From contig NC_065574.1 in the NCBI RefSeq assembly GCF_937616625.2, positions 12,836,501 to 12,900,500 on the forward strand: DNA of 64,000 nt, given 5' to 3'. The translations under genes and the position numbers were made by a program. Source of the DNA: Mercurialis annua (Eukaryota; Streptophyta; Magnoliopsida; Malpighiales; Euphorbiaceae). Under the pieces are notes generated by a model. That model saw only the letters and a list, made by a program, of their open reading frames with translations, was not told where the DNA came from and made no database searches. Shown here piece after piece: positions 30,632 through 41,011 of this stretch. Position 1 is the stretch's first letter; the number at the start of each line of letters is the position of its first letter.

Positions 30632-33536
30632 TTACATGGAATCAACCAATTCCACAATTCCATTCCCAAATGATCTTTGATTATAGCAGTCCAGATTGTC
30701 ACCATATCCAACTCCAAATAGGTCGCAGTAGCGCTTATAGAACCCGATGCGATCGTCAACCCTTGCGTCCCATCCCCGACCGCATTCAAGGGCACCGTTG
30801 ATGATGTTTGTGAGCACCCCATAACCTGGAAGTCGGCCCGCGGACCTGTCGGCTCCAGACGGAGACCAACGACCAGTAATAACGTCATGGCACGATGGTT
30901 TTGGCGATTGCGGAGTCATCCAGAACCATATTGCTGCTTTAAATGAAATGACTGCATCAGTAGCAACAAGGTCCGGGTTGTTCAGAAGATCTACTCCTAT
31001 GGCTTTTCCGCACTGCCCATAATTGTAGTTCCTGTATAATTTGAATTGAATCGTCGTGAAAATATTAAATGAAATCTAATAATTGCATTGCACCGATACA
31101 GAAAGCCAATTTCATTGAGTTAAAAGTATTTTAGAATTTTATAAATTAAATTCGGCTCCAATTTTTTTAAAATTGATGTTCGTTTTTTGTTGCCTATCTG
31201 GTTTCGATGGTCTCGCCCTAACTAATTTGAATCTGACCTGCGTCGCGCACCTGGCATAGTGGGTGAGTCTGCTAGCAGAGATTTTCTGCATTTACAAGAC
31301 TCGAACCCAAGACCTTGTTTAAGCGATATCAAACCGCTTACCACTTGAACCAACCCCCGTTGGTTAAAATTGATGTTTTTATTATCAAACTGAATTGAAT
31401 AACCGAATCGAATTGATACAAAATCTAGTTCAGCTTGATTTGGCATTATAAATTCACTCCTCCTCTTTACTAACCGAATCGAAAAACCTAACCGCCTAAT
31501 TCGGTTCGATCCAGATTCATATATGTTGAATTCTTATAAATTTAGCTCACACTAGTTCACTTTTGAAAATCTAAATTTTAATTCAGTTTACTTTGATTTG
31601 GCTGTAACAAAATGCCATTCACTAGTTTGAACTTTTGCGTATATTGGCGTTTTAATGTACTGCGGTTTTTTCGATTGAAAGATCTACGGTTACATTATTT
31701 GCAAAAGATAAAATGAGGTCGTACTATTTTACGCTGCATATCGAATAAGTAATTTATAAATGGGAATGTTATATAGAAATTAAAATAATAATTTTTTTGA
31801 ACAAATTGATATTTTGAGAAATTTGAGCACATACCATGTAAGTTGCATAGGACCTCTACCGTAATATTGCCTGTTAGGAGCGCATGGATAAGTAGAAGTG
31901 GGTGAACAATAAGTTGCAGGACTTCGCTCTCTATTAAAGCAATATCCCCAGGCGTATGGACCGTCAGGAGCGCTGGGCCACCCTCCTGTCATGTTAATTT
32001 GTTAATATGATATCAATGTATAGCTACCCTATTCAAATCAAAGAAATATCATATTATATGCTTCGAATATTCCAATATATTATAAAATAACAATAATGTA
32101 AAAATACTAATAAAACATTTGTCAAACTAATAATATCATTCAAACCTTTTTCATATTTTTTCACGTATTCGTTTCCCTCTTTTTAAATAGGTCTAGTGGT
32201 AAAAAAAAAAATCAAACATTTACAACTTGTTGTAATTTAAACCAAATTTTTTAATTTTTATAATAATAGACAAATTGTATTTTTTTTGTTGCAATAATAG
32301 CCAGATTGGTGATCAAACTTGTTGTTTTCAATTAAGATATTAGACTATTATTATTTTTTAATGTATAATAATATATTAAAAGTCACAAGAAGTGGCAAAA
32401 AAACTCAAAAAAATTCACATAAAAAGTGCGATTTAGTTATTATTGTAACAAAAAAATAAAATTTGGCTATTATTGCAAAAATTAAAATATTTAGTTTAAA
32501 TTAAAACAAGTCATAAAAGTTTGGATTTATTTTGCCATTAAGCCATTTAAATAAACTATACATGACCCCTCATATTGCAATTATGAATAATGAACATTTA
32601 AATATTGGACATTTAATTTCTTTTTTTTGTGTCTATCATTAGATCCTCATAAATTATATCTCTAATCCGAATTCCTGTTTATAAAATATTATTCTTTTTA
32701 AATGAAATATATTTAATTATCAAAAAAAAAATGAAACATAAGTAAGATATTAGAGGTAGAAATAAACTCCTAAGGACCTTTTCAATATTTTGCACTGTCA
32801 AATTCTGCGACGATTTATTATATGTATACCTCATGATAATCTTTTACTATTTGATATAGCCTCTCTTTGGTTTAGAAATATAAACAAATAAAGATCGTAC
32901 GGGTTTGATCTGCCATCTAGGCGCCATAATCACGGGTTTATACTCCGGCTATGTCATTTCTAATACATAGAGTGATTGGGACTACAGTGTTGGCCATTTT
33001 TGCCCAAAACTGTCCACGAAATTTGACATTAATCCTTAATTTCGGTTCGGAAGTCTCATGTTTATTTGAACATGAGGGAATCTCAATCCGATATATATAT
33101 AATAAAAGAAGTAAAACAAACCGGTAGTTTCATGAGACGTCTGGCCGAAGAAAGCAGCAATCTCCTTTTTACGTGAGGCAGCATCACCGGTGGTTCCAAA
33201 ACCAGGAAAAGACTTGGCTGCAGAAATAAAAGCATCATAACTGTAGAATCCCTTGGCAGGACAAGCATTATCATTTCGATGCTTCAGCAGTTGATCAAAT
33301 GTGGACCGTGAGATGACACTACCAAGGTCTCCACCACCACCACCACCACCACCTCCGCCACCACCACACTGGCTTTGGCAGCCGGCACCACAGTATTGAT
33401 CGGTGTTACCGCACCAACCAAATTGGCTGCAACATAAACCCCCTGGACAAAGGGCACCCCCAGCTTGTCTTCCGCATTGCTCACCTATGACTGCTCCAAA
33501 GAAAAGAGACAAAATAGTAAATGTCCAAATATTCAT
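30632..33536 (-). CDS. Class I chitinase (hevein domain plus GH19), three exons
   Basis: Minus-strand exons 33536-33122, 31985-31835 and 31031-30632 join in frame to 321 residues, the normal class I length. Residues 1-18 are a signal peptide. Residues 19-57 are a chitin-binding hevein domain with all eight Cys ([29 protein letters not shown]). A run of 12 Gly (58-69) forms the hinge. The GH19 domain follows, with the catalytic acid Glu136 in SHETTGG and the base Glu158 in CFNRE, 22 residues later as in the family, then [11 protein letters not shown] and [16 protein letters not shown]. The C-terminal extension GIVELVDSM resembles the vacuolar sorting tail of class I chitinases. It hydrolyses chitin and acts in defence. 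Introns 1 and 2 contain a MITE and SINEs. No lesions are seen. Confidence 0.95.
31195..31375 (-). mobile_element. SINE in chitinase intron 2 (family S2)
   Basis: On the minus strand, GGTTCAAGTGGTAAGCGG (box A region) is followed about 30 bases later by GGTCTTGGGTTCGAGTCTTG (box B), then a non-tRNA body (CTCTGCTAGCAGACTCACCC...). It sits between exons 2 and 3 in the gene's own orientation. Target duplications were not resolved. Confidence 0.65.
32190..32544. mobile_element. MITE (Mutator-type) in chitinase intron 1
   Basis: A 355-bp element has arms of about 130 bp in inverted order (GGTCTAGTGG left against GGCTTAATGG from the right, with shared TTAATTT-AACCAAAT and AATAATAGCCA blocks). Flanks TTTTAAATA (32181-32189) and ATTTAAATA (32545-32553) match at 8 of 9 bases. 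Confidence 0.7.
32885..33020 (+). mobile_element. Decayed SINE in chitinase intron 1 (family S3)
   Basis: ACGGGTTTGATCTGCCATCTAGGCG, a degenerate box B (ACGGGTTTATACTCC) and the tail part around TGTTGGCCATTTT align with the better copy at 34425-34620. The head has lost bases, and it is in the opposite orientation to the gene. Confidence 0.5.
33330..33368 (-). repeat. GGT/GGC microsatellite coding the chitinase poly-Gly hinge
   Basis: Plus-strand ACC/GCC-type triplets code for 12 consecutive Gly on the minus strand. Codons are mostly GGT with some GGC and GGA, so slippage could change hinge length without changing frame. Confidence 0.85.
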
Positions 33537-33578
33537 TTTTCTTCTGATTTTGTGGAAAATTTAGAAGCTAGATATGGC

Positions 33579-33587
33579 TATATAAAG
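33579..33587 (-). promoter_or_regulatory. TATA box of the chitinase gene
   Basis: Minus-strand TTTATATAG lies about 45 bases upstream of the ATG at 33536, implying a very short leader of about 15-20 bases. Confidence 0.55.
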
Positions 33588-34049
33588 AGATTTTTTTTTT
33601 GGATTTTCATTTATTGTTTTTGAGTTAATTATTGCTAGACTTTTTCAATCGCAGTGGCTGCTTTTGACTCTAAGCTTATCCACCTTCTTGATTTTCTTTG
33701 TTTCTCGAACGACAACGTCAAGTTTTATAGTACATGGCGGCTATTATATCCATTAAAATTACAGTCTAAATTCACTTAATATGGACACTACAATATCCAC
33801 TGGGTTAGTGTAATTGATTCTCCTATCTACTATATATTTGATTTATTTTATTTTGATAATTAAAATTTAATAAAATTATTTTTGTTTAAATATAAAATAA
33901 AATAAAAATAATTCATTAACTGAGTTTTGGTGACATAATGTTAATTTTCTTTCATTTTATTGATTAATAGTTCTTCTTGATGAAATAAAAATAAAGTTTA
34001 TTAAATAAAATAAAAAAAATTCCACAAATTTAATTATTAAAAAAAGATA
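33588..34049. other. Chitinase upstream region
   Basis: AT-rich sequence containing TTGACTCTAAGC near 33664 and a TCAAGAAG-type pathogen-gene-like CT run near 33690, but no regulatory site I can assign with confidence. No other gene is seen. Confidence 0.35.
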
Positions 34050-34385
34050 AAATGATTTTTTAAATCCACAACTTTAACCATTATATCAAATATATATATC
34101 CCTAAATTATAATGCGGGCATTTAGGTCCGCCAGTTTTATAAATTGGATAAATAACTCCCGGTCTCAAACTATACCTATTGCTTAGATTAATATCTAATT
34201 TTATTTCATATTGGTTTGAAATGAGGATTATTTGTCCAAAAATAGATTTGAATCAATGCTTGGGTATATTTATTTCAATTTATAAAATTAATGGATCAAA
34301 ATGTGCTAATTACTAAAAAGATGTATTTGATAAAATAATTAAAGTTGCGGATCTAAAAAAAGAATTTTTTTAAAATAAAATAATT
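34050..34385. mobile_element. MITE with AAATCCACAACTTTAA arms
   Basis: The left arm (TTTTTTAAATCCACAACTTTAA then ATTATATCAAATA) is matched on the opposite strand at the right end (TTTTTTTAGATCCGCAACTT then ATTTTATCAAATAC). The element is about 335 bp. Its exact ends and duplication are obscured by flanking A/T runs. Confidence 0.6.
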
Positions 34386-34424
34386 TAAAAGTTTAATGGC
34401 TTTGAAAATTAATTAAAACTGCCC

Positions 34425-34620
34425 GCACGGGTTTTGGTCTAGTGGTATAAACTTCAGCCATCTAGGCGCTAAAGGTCGCGGGTTCGAATTTCGGCTACGT
34501 CCTTTCTTAATATGCAGTGGTTGACATTGGATTGTTGGCTATTATAGCCCGGAATTACCATATATGTAGGCTTGCGGGCGGTCCACATTCCGGGATTTGA
34601 CAATAATATTAAATTTCGAA
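34425..34620 (+). mobile_element. SINE, family S3, better copy
   Basis: GGTCTAGTGGTATAAACTTC (box A region) and GGTCGCGGGTTCGAATTTC (box B) are spaced as in a tRNA, followed by a 120-bp body with an internal inverted repeat (TTGGCTATTATAGCC). Copy 2 lies at 32885-33020. There is no cloverleaf, so it is not a functional tRNA gene. Confidence 0.7.
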
Positions 34621-35209
34621 TCAATAAAGTGACAAAAAAGAATCAATCAAAACTTTTTAGGGAGGCTGTTGTGAAATTTAGGCGCAACAAACAATTATAA
34701 TATAAATTAGAAAAAAAAAGTTGATTAAAAAACATTATTTATGTGGTTCCTCAAGCGATTATATCCACAAGTGAAATGAATTTATTCACAAAATAATATC
34801 ACGATTACATAAAAATGGTAATTTCTCACTAGAATTCTTAAATTCTTTAAAACACTGAATTGGTTTAAAAACAATTTAAAAATAAACTCAAATAATGTTT
34901 AAAGTTTAGTAATATGTATCACAGTTTTAAATTCTACATATTGTTTGTCTATTAATAAAGATCAAACTATTCTTTTCCTTAAAAAAACTTTTCTTTTCTC
35001 TTTAAAAGACGTTAGCCGCCAATGATTTTTTTTTCGGCTGTCTTAATGGTTTATTTTTACCATTAATGTAATGATTTTTTTTATGTTATTTTAATTTCAT
35101 ATAATATACTCCATCCATTTTAAAAAGAATGACGTTTTGAGTTATGCCACATATATTAAAAATGTCATCAATACATACAAACTTTCCAAAACTACCCTTA
35201 ATAAATATA

Positions 35210-35791
35210 GGGACCGTTTGGTTCGTCATAAAAAGGGGGGAATGAGAATGGGAATGATTCCTATTGTTTTGTCAAATTGCACCAGAGAATGGGAATGTGA
35301 TTACCCCCTCAATGGGAATCACCCATTCTCTCCTTACCCCATGGGAATGGACTTTTGGGAATGGAAATCAAAATTTTACAAAATATTTTAATAATAAATA
35401 TTAAATATATAATTATTAAAAAAACTATTTTTAAATATTTATTTTAAAAAATATACTTAAAATAAAAAAAAATTAAATTTTTTTTTTTAAAATAATTTTT
35501 TATTTTTTTTATTTTTTTTATTTTTTCGAAAATATTTTTTAAATTTTTTCAAAAATATTTTTTTAGAATTTTTTTAAAATAATTTTTTAAATTTTTTTAA
35601 AATAATTTTATTATTTAATATAAAAAAAATATTTAAAAAAAATAAAAAAAATATTTTTAATAAATAAATAATTTTTTTATTAAACTTTATCCATTCCCAT
35701 TCCTACACTAATTTTGAACAAAACAAAAAATGAAAACAATCATTTCCATTCTCATTCTGATTTTCATTTCCAACCTTGTACCAAACAGCCC
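35210..35791. mobile_element. Nested inverted-repeat element (GGGACCGTTTGG ends)
   Basis: GGGACCGTTTGGTTCG on the left and GGGCTGTTTGGTACAA from the right lead into matched GAATGAGAATGGGAATGATT-like arms of about 60 bp. ATA flanks both sides. The middle (35385-35690) is almost pure A/T with long T and A runs. The end type fits PIF/Harbinger or hAT MITEs. Confidence 0.65.
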
Positions 35792-36301
35792 ATAGAATCT
35801 TCTTCATCTTCCCTACCTCTTTTATTTTTCATTTGGATCAAAATCTGCAAATCTCATACAAAATACCAAAAAAGAATCCATAGAGATTGAGATGTAAAAC
35901 ACTACAGTAATTTTTTTTTGGCAAAACAGCAATTGTATTAATTTAGGTAAATAGAAGTACATAATGTTTGTGAGAACTAGATAACAAATATTACAATAAT
36001 AACTCCTAAAAAGGAGGCTTTAAGGATTTTTTAGCCACTTCATGGGCCATCCAAGTACACATTCGCTTAACATATGCAAAGTAAGCGAACGGTATAAAAT
36101 TATGACTTCTATTATTGATGGAATATCTTTCTCGACTTATTCCAGTGTCTTCACAACTTCGGGTGATATTATTCCTGAAAGACAATAGAAACTACAATAA
36201 GTGAAACTCAAAATTTTCATACAAATCATACCAATAAGTGTTACTATATTATAATTGCATCAGAACTTATCTTGAACATTGCAGTAGAGGCCTTCATCAA
36301 C

Positions 36302-36420
36302 GTACTTTAACCTCACACGGAGTACAATATCCTCACAAGGAGTACGAAACCTCACAAGAAGTATTTTAACCTCACAAGGAGTACTTTAACCTCACAATGA
36401 GTACTTTAACTTCACAAATT
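36302..36420. repeat. 20-bp tandem repeat, six units
   Basis: Six head-to-tail copies of GTACTTTAACCTCACAAGGA with a few substitutions and one 19-bp unit. No coding potential in the array. Confidence 0.9.
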
Positions 36421-38889
36421 GATTTGACAAATTTTATATGTAATTAATGAAATCTAAATAGAGTAAAAAATAATATATAAGTATACACATATTTTTAAAA
36501 AATATATGGACAATTTGTTAATTTTCAAATTTTTTAAAAACAAAAAAACTGCCACCATTAGAAACTCTCATAAATTAATTACAATCAAATAGACCCATCG
36601 TAAAAAAATTCAATTATTAAACAAAAGATAAAATATCCCAAAAACCATGCATAGTAATATTATTTTCATGTAAAAATATTCAGTTAAAGAAGATAACTTG
36701 AACTTGAAGATAAAAAAGAACAGAAAAAATGAAGGAAAAAACGGTTACTAAAATAGCCATATCTAACAAGTTTCTCATTCTCGTTCTTAAGACTCATAAA
36801 AATGGTGTATTAAATTAACAAATAAATTAGAGATGAAAACCTGTACAATAATGGTGTATTAAATTAACAAATAAATTTACTCTTTCCAAAATCGAAATTT
36901 TGTTATTTTTAATTATCAATATAAAATCAAAATAAAAAAATTTTGTTTAACACATCCAGTTATTGAATTGAAGAAGTCTTAATTAACAAGGACGGTAATA
37001 AGCAATGAAATTCAAATTTTAAAAAGAGAGAAAAAATACTTATCTTTGTCACGTTTGTTGAAAGATTAGATGAACGCTGATGACTGTTCTGTCTGGTGGC
37101 GAAGATGGTCGGGTGCCTGGTGGCGGTGATTGAGAATTTTACCCTTTAGCGGTTGAGCCTTATGCCCTTTGTGAATGAAGAAACGGCGCCGGCAATTGAT
37201 TAAGGAACGGCGGCAGGTCGGGAAGTGGCCGGAAATGATGGTAACAATCACATCAAAGTAAACAGAATATGTGTTGGTCACCCAAAAAAGAGAAAAAGGT
37301 GACGGTTTTTACATCCGAAGTTTTTTGCTTAATTCAATCTCTGCCAAAAATAATTCTTTTGAAAAATGGTTTTTATTAACCATTATACAATTTCCTCCTT
37401 TAAAGATTAGAATAATTTAGGGAGGAGCAAAGTAATTTCAAGACAAAAAAAGTTAGATAACTAGACACTTATGATGGATTATTAATATTAATAGAGATTG
37501 GTTTTGGACAGATCACATAAAACCAAATATATGTATATGAATTTAAAGAAAAAGAAGAAGAAGACTTGCTATGAGTACCACAACGGTAACAAGACCCTTA
37601 TTTCTGAGTTGTTGGTGTTTTGACCCGCTTGTAATGACTTGATTTGATCATAACATGATGATTGCAGCAAATTAATTTAAAAGAGAAAACCAAAGAGTGG
37701 GAACAAAAAAACTTTCTTGAAAAATCATCGGCTATAAGAGGCATGCGATTTAACGGTTTACCATTGATACTTACCATATGGGCACAATTTTTAATTTTTA
37801 AAATGAGAATTTTAAATGTTAATGAGACTATATGATGCAGGAAAAGTTATCTTTAGAAAGTAAAAAGTGAAGAAATGAATGGGAAATGAAAATCTTATCA
37901 TGATACTGTCGGCGAGCGGCAATGGATAATGAATGGCGGTCGGTATCGATGCCCTCGTCACAATTACTTTCTGCTTCTTCAAACATTCTAAGCGTTTTAG
38001 TTGAGAAATAGAAGTTTTGAGAAAATTTTGGAGGTGCACCATTGTACACTCATAGTGCACAATCGCACACCCATCCAAACACTACAGTAATTAATTTGCA
38101 GAGTTTTTGCTCTAAAGATAACTTTATGAGAAGAAAATATGGACGAACAAAAAGGAATAATAAAAAAACTAATCTAATAAAGAAATTGTGATGGTTACAT
38201 TAGAATCATAGACCACTATCAAATCATCACTTTTATGCTTATTTTTCTGTCAACCTATTCTATTATCACAATGGGGTATATCAATGGGAATTTATGATAT
38301 GAAACCCCAAAAAAAAATCAGATTATGTTCAATGAAAAAAAGATAAAAGAAAACCCCAGATAAATTTTTACTTCAGAAAAATAAAAAACGATTTTTCTCT
38401 TAGAAATGAGAAGAAATTTATGTATTTGTGTTATACCCAATTACTCAACAAGGTACTTCTTTCATTATGTTATAAAAATAGAGTTACGTGGTGTAAAAAG
38501 GAGAGATTTAAAAGAAACCTACATGTACAAATAATAATTTTTTTTGGAGTGTGGATGAAGATTACATATATGGAAGAAGATGAGATTTGAAAGGAAAACT
38601 CTTCATTTGGAAAGAGAAGACAACATTTAATACAAAGGTTATTTTAGGTAAAAACAAGTCCAAATGTTCACAACGTCATGTATTTAGGAATAAATTTCAA
38701 AGTTTAAAACGTCATTTTTTTTTTAAATGGAGGGAGTAATAGATAACCAACTTTTTTTCATTCTTTTTTGTTGAATTAAGGATTGATTCCATGTTCTAGT
38801 CGCAGGATCAATGAAATCCTTTACCAAAATGGAAGGCAAATGGGATGAGGACAAATTTAATGGCAAGAAAGAATAAACACCAGGGATTC

Positions 38890-40219
38890 AAAGGTTCTTA
38901 AAACATCAAACAGATTGCCCATTATAAATATTTTCCAACGCAGCCCTTGTTAAAGAAGTTGATAACCCCATAAAAGGCTATGCCACCCGCCAAGAAGGTT
39001 GATATCCTAATTTTACGGTGGAGAAGGAACTTATAGGAAAATATTTGCCTTTCTAAATCTAGAAAAAAGGGATTATGGATGCTGAAGAATCCTCCAAACT
39101 TGCTTTGTAAGTAATGCCTAATTAAAAGATTCAAGATCTTTAAACCCTAACCCTCCTTCCCACTTACTACGACACATCTTATCTGAAAAAATCCAACACA
39201 TTTTCCTTTCATCCTTTTTTGACCCCCTTCAGAATTGTCAAACAATCTAATTAATGCTATGACACGGATATTTGGGAAGAATAAAGCACATCATCACATA
39301 CATAGAAATAGTTGTGGCAATTGCTTTAATAAGAATTTCCTTCCTCGCAAAGGATTGTTTTCAACCATGAATTTGATAAACAATTTCAGCAAAAGTTTGA
39401 GTCCTTGAGCTCAAAATTTGAAAAGGTTATCCTAAATATTTACACTGAAAAGTATGTTCTAAAATCCCCAAGAAATTTAAAAATAAATTTCATTGATAAT
39501 CATCTATATCATTACTAAAAATAACCGCATACTTAGTGAAATTGATCTTTTGTCCACTAATGATAGCATATGAGTGAAGCATTTGATGAATGGACTGGAT
39601 AGCTGGAAGAGTAGCCTGAAAAAATATAACGGTATCATTTGCAAATAAAAGGTGGGTAACGGAAGGACAATGTCTATTTATACGAATACAAGATAGACTT
39701 TTTAGCTTGAGCAGCAGCTTGGATAATATGGGTAAGTACCTCTGAACATAAAACATATAAAAGAGGAGATAAAGGATCACCTTGGTGGAGTCCTCTTGAA
39801 GGCTTAAAATACCCTTGATTGAAACCATTGATACGAATGGAATAAGAGACCGTAGAGATACATTCCATAATCCACTTCATAAATTGGTCAGAAAAACCCC
39901 ACTTATAAAGCATAGCTTCAATATAAAACCACTCTAACCGATCATAAGCTTTGCTAACATCTAATTTAAGCGCCATAAAATGACTATTAACATCTAATTT
40001 AAGTTGAAATCTTAGACATAATTATGTAATAAACAACACATAGACTGATTGGACTAAAATCAACAATAGATTGGAGATTATGTTTTTGAGGAATCAAAGA
40101 AACTTGGGTATGATTGATGTTCCTAAGTATATGACCTTCTCTAAAAATTGTTTAATAGAAGAGATTATATCATGACTAACTCTATGCTACTAATGTTGAA
40201 AAAACAATGAAGCGAATCC
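38890..40219 (-). pseudogene. LINE ORF2, C-terminal reverse transcriptase part
   Basis: This is the minus-strand continuation of the LINE after the copia insertion. 39976-39680 has MALKLDVSKAYDRLEWFYIE, MKWIMECISTVSYSIRING and GLHQGDPLSPLLYVLC, all core motifs of plant L1 reverse transcriptases. After a frameshift near 39700 the catalytic box reads FANDT where FADD is usual, so a metal-binding Asp is lost. Downstream (39134-38922) is the linker region with GGFFSIHNPFFLDLE and ISTFLAGGIAFY. No RNase H or zinc-binding end is seen, so the 3' end is truncated before about 38890. Confidence 0.8.
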
Positions 40220-40224
40220 ATCAC

Positions 40225-40627
40225 TGTAAGCAAAATACTTTTAACCTAAATCAAATAATTGCAAGATCTATAACGCAATTTAATTCAGCCATATATTTAC
40301 ATACCTTAATCCATGCTTTCAAACCTTAGTGGATAGATCGAAGATAATCTTTGTTGCGGAAACCTTCTTCTTCGATCAATAAACGAATTTCTCGCCTCTC
40401 TTCCTTTAACCGTTCTTGTTTTCTTGATGATTAGAAAACTGCTGTAATTTTTTGTATTGTACGTATTGTTCTTTTCACTTTAAGGTGGCTTTATATAAGG
40501 GAGAGGTGAAGGGATTGAAACCCTAATTCTAACCCTTAAGCCCAACAACCATCACATTGGGCCCGTACTGTTAGAATTAGCCATAAGTCAGATGGGCCAT
40601 AATTGGATTAATTAAATAAGTCCAACA
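40225..40627 (-). repeat. Copia 3' LTR
   Basis: 403 bp with TG...CA termini (TGTTGGACTTA to TTTGCTTACA on the minus strand). A TATA element (TTATATAA) is at 40491-40498. By eye it differs from the other LTR at only four positions, all transitions. Confidence 0.93.
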
Positions 40628-40640
40628 TTCTCCCACTTGA
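40628..40640 (-). other. Copia polypurine tract
   Basis: Minus-strand CAAGTGGGAGAA directly precedes the 3' LTR and would prime plus-strand DNA synthesis. Confidence 0.8.
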
Positions 40641-41011
40641 CCCATGTAGACGACTTGATGATCCAACTACTTTAAGATGCGCACTTTACATTGAACATTT
40701 GAAGTCATCATCTTTACTTAAGTTAAACTGTTGGAATCATGGTGGTCATAAGTCATTTAATCGACATAATCCCTTCCATGTATTACGCAACAATCCAACT
40801 TAAAGAAAACCATAATTTGAGGAACATTGTAAGCCTCAACTATTATTGTCTTTTACAGACACCACCTGTCATTATGAAAACCATAATGTATACCATAATA
40901 CAAACAACAAGTGAACAAAGCAAAAACACAACCATAATTGATATCATCAAAATGTCACTATAATATGAGCAAACAAAACCATAAAGTATATATACTACAT
41001 AACTATCATGT

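Larger units (their letters stand above)
35109..38736. mobile_element. Tc1/mariner-like (Stowaway-type ends) element, 3.6 kb
   Basis: Left end CTCCATCCATTTTAAAAAG then AATGACGTTTT. The right end read on the minus strand is CTCCCTCCATTT, an A run, then AATGACGTTTT. TA flanks both sides (35107-35108 and 38737-38738), as in Tc1/mariner insertions with CTCCCTCC-type ends. The interior has no recognisable transposase, only small low-complexity frames, a nested MITE and a 20-bp tandem repeat. Two unrelated solo ends are a less likely alternative. Confidence 0.55.

Noticed and set aside
34440..34490. A possible tRNA gene
   Set aside because: Box A and box B are present, but no cloverleaf with paired acceptor stem can be formed, and a second decayed copy exists at 32885-33020. 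A SINE head explains it better.
36302..36420. A possible CRISPR-like array
   Set aside because: The 20-bp units are directly adjacent with no unique spacers, so this is an ordinary tandem repeat in a plant genome.
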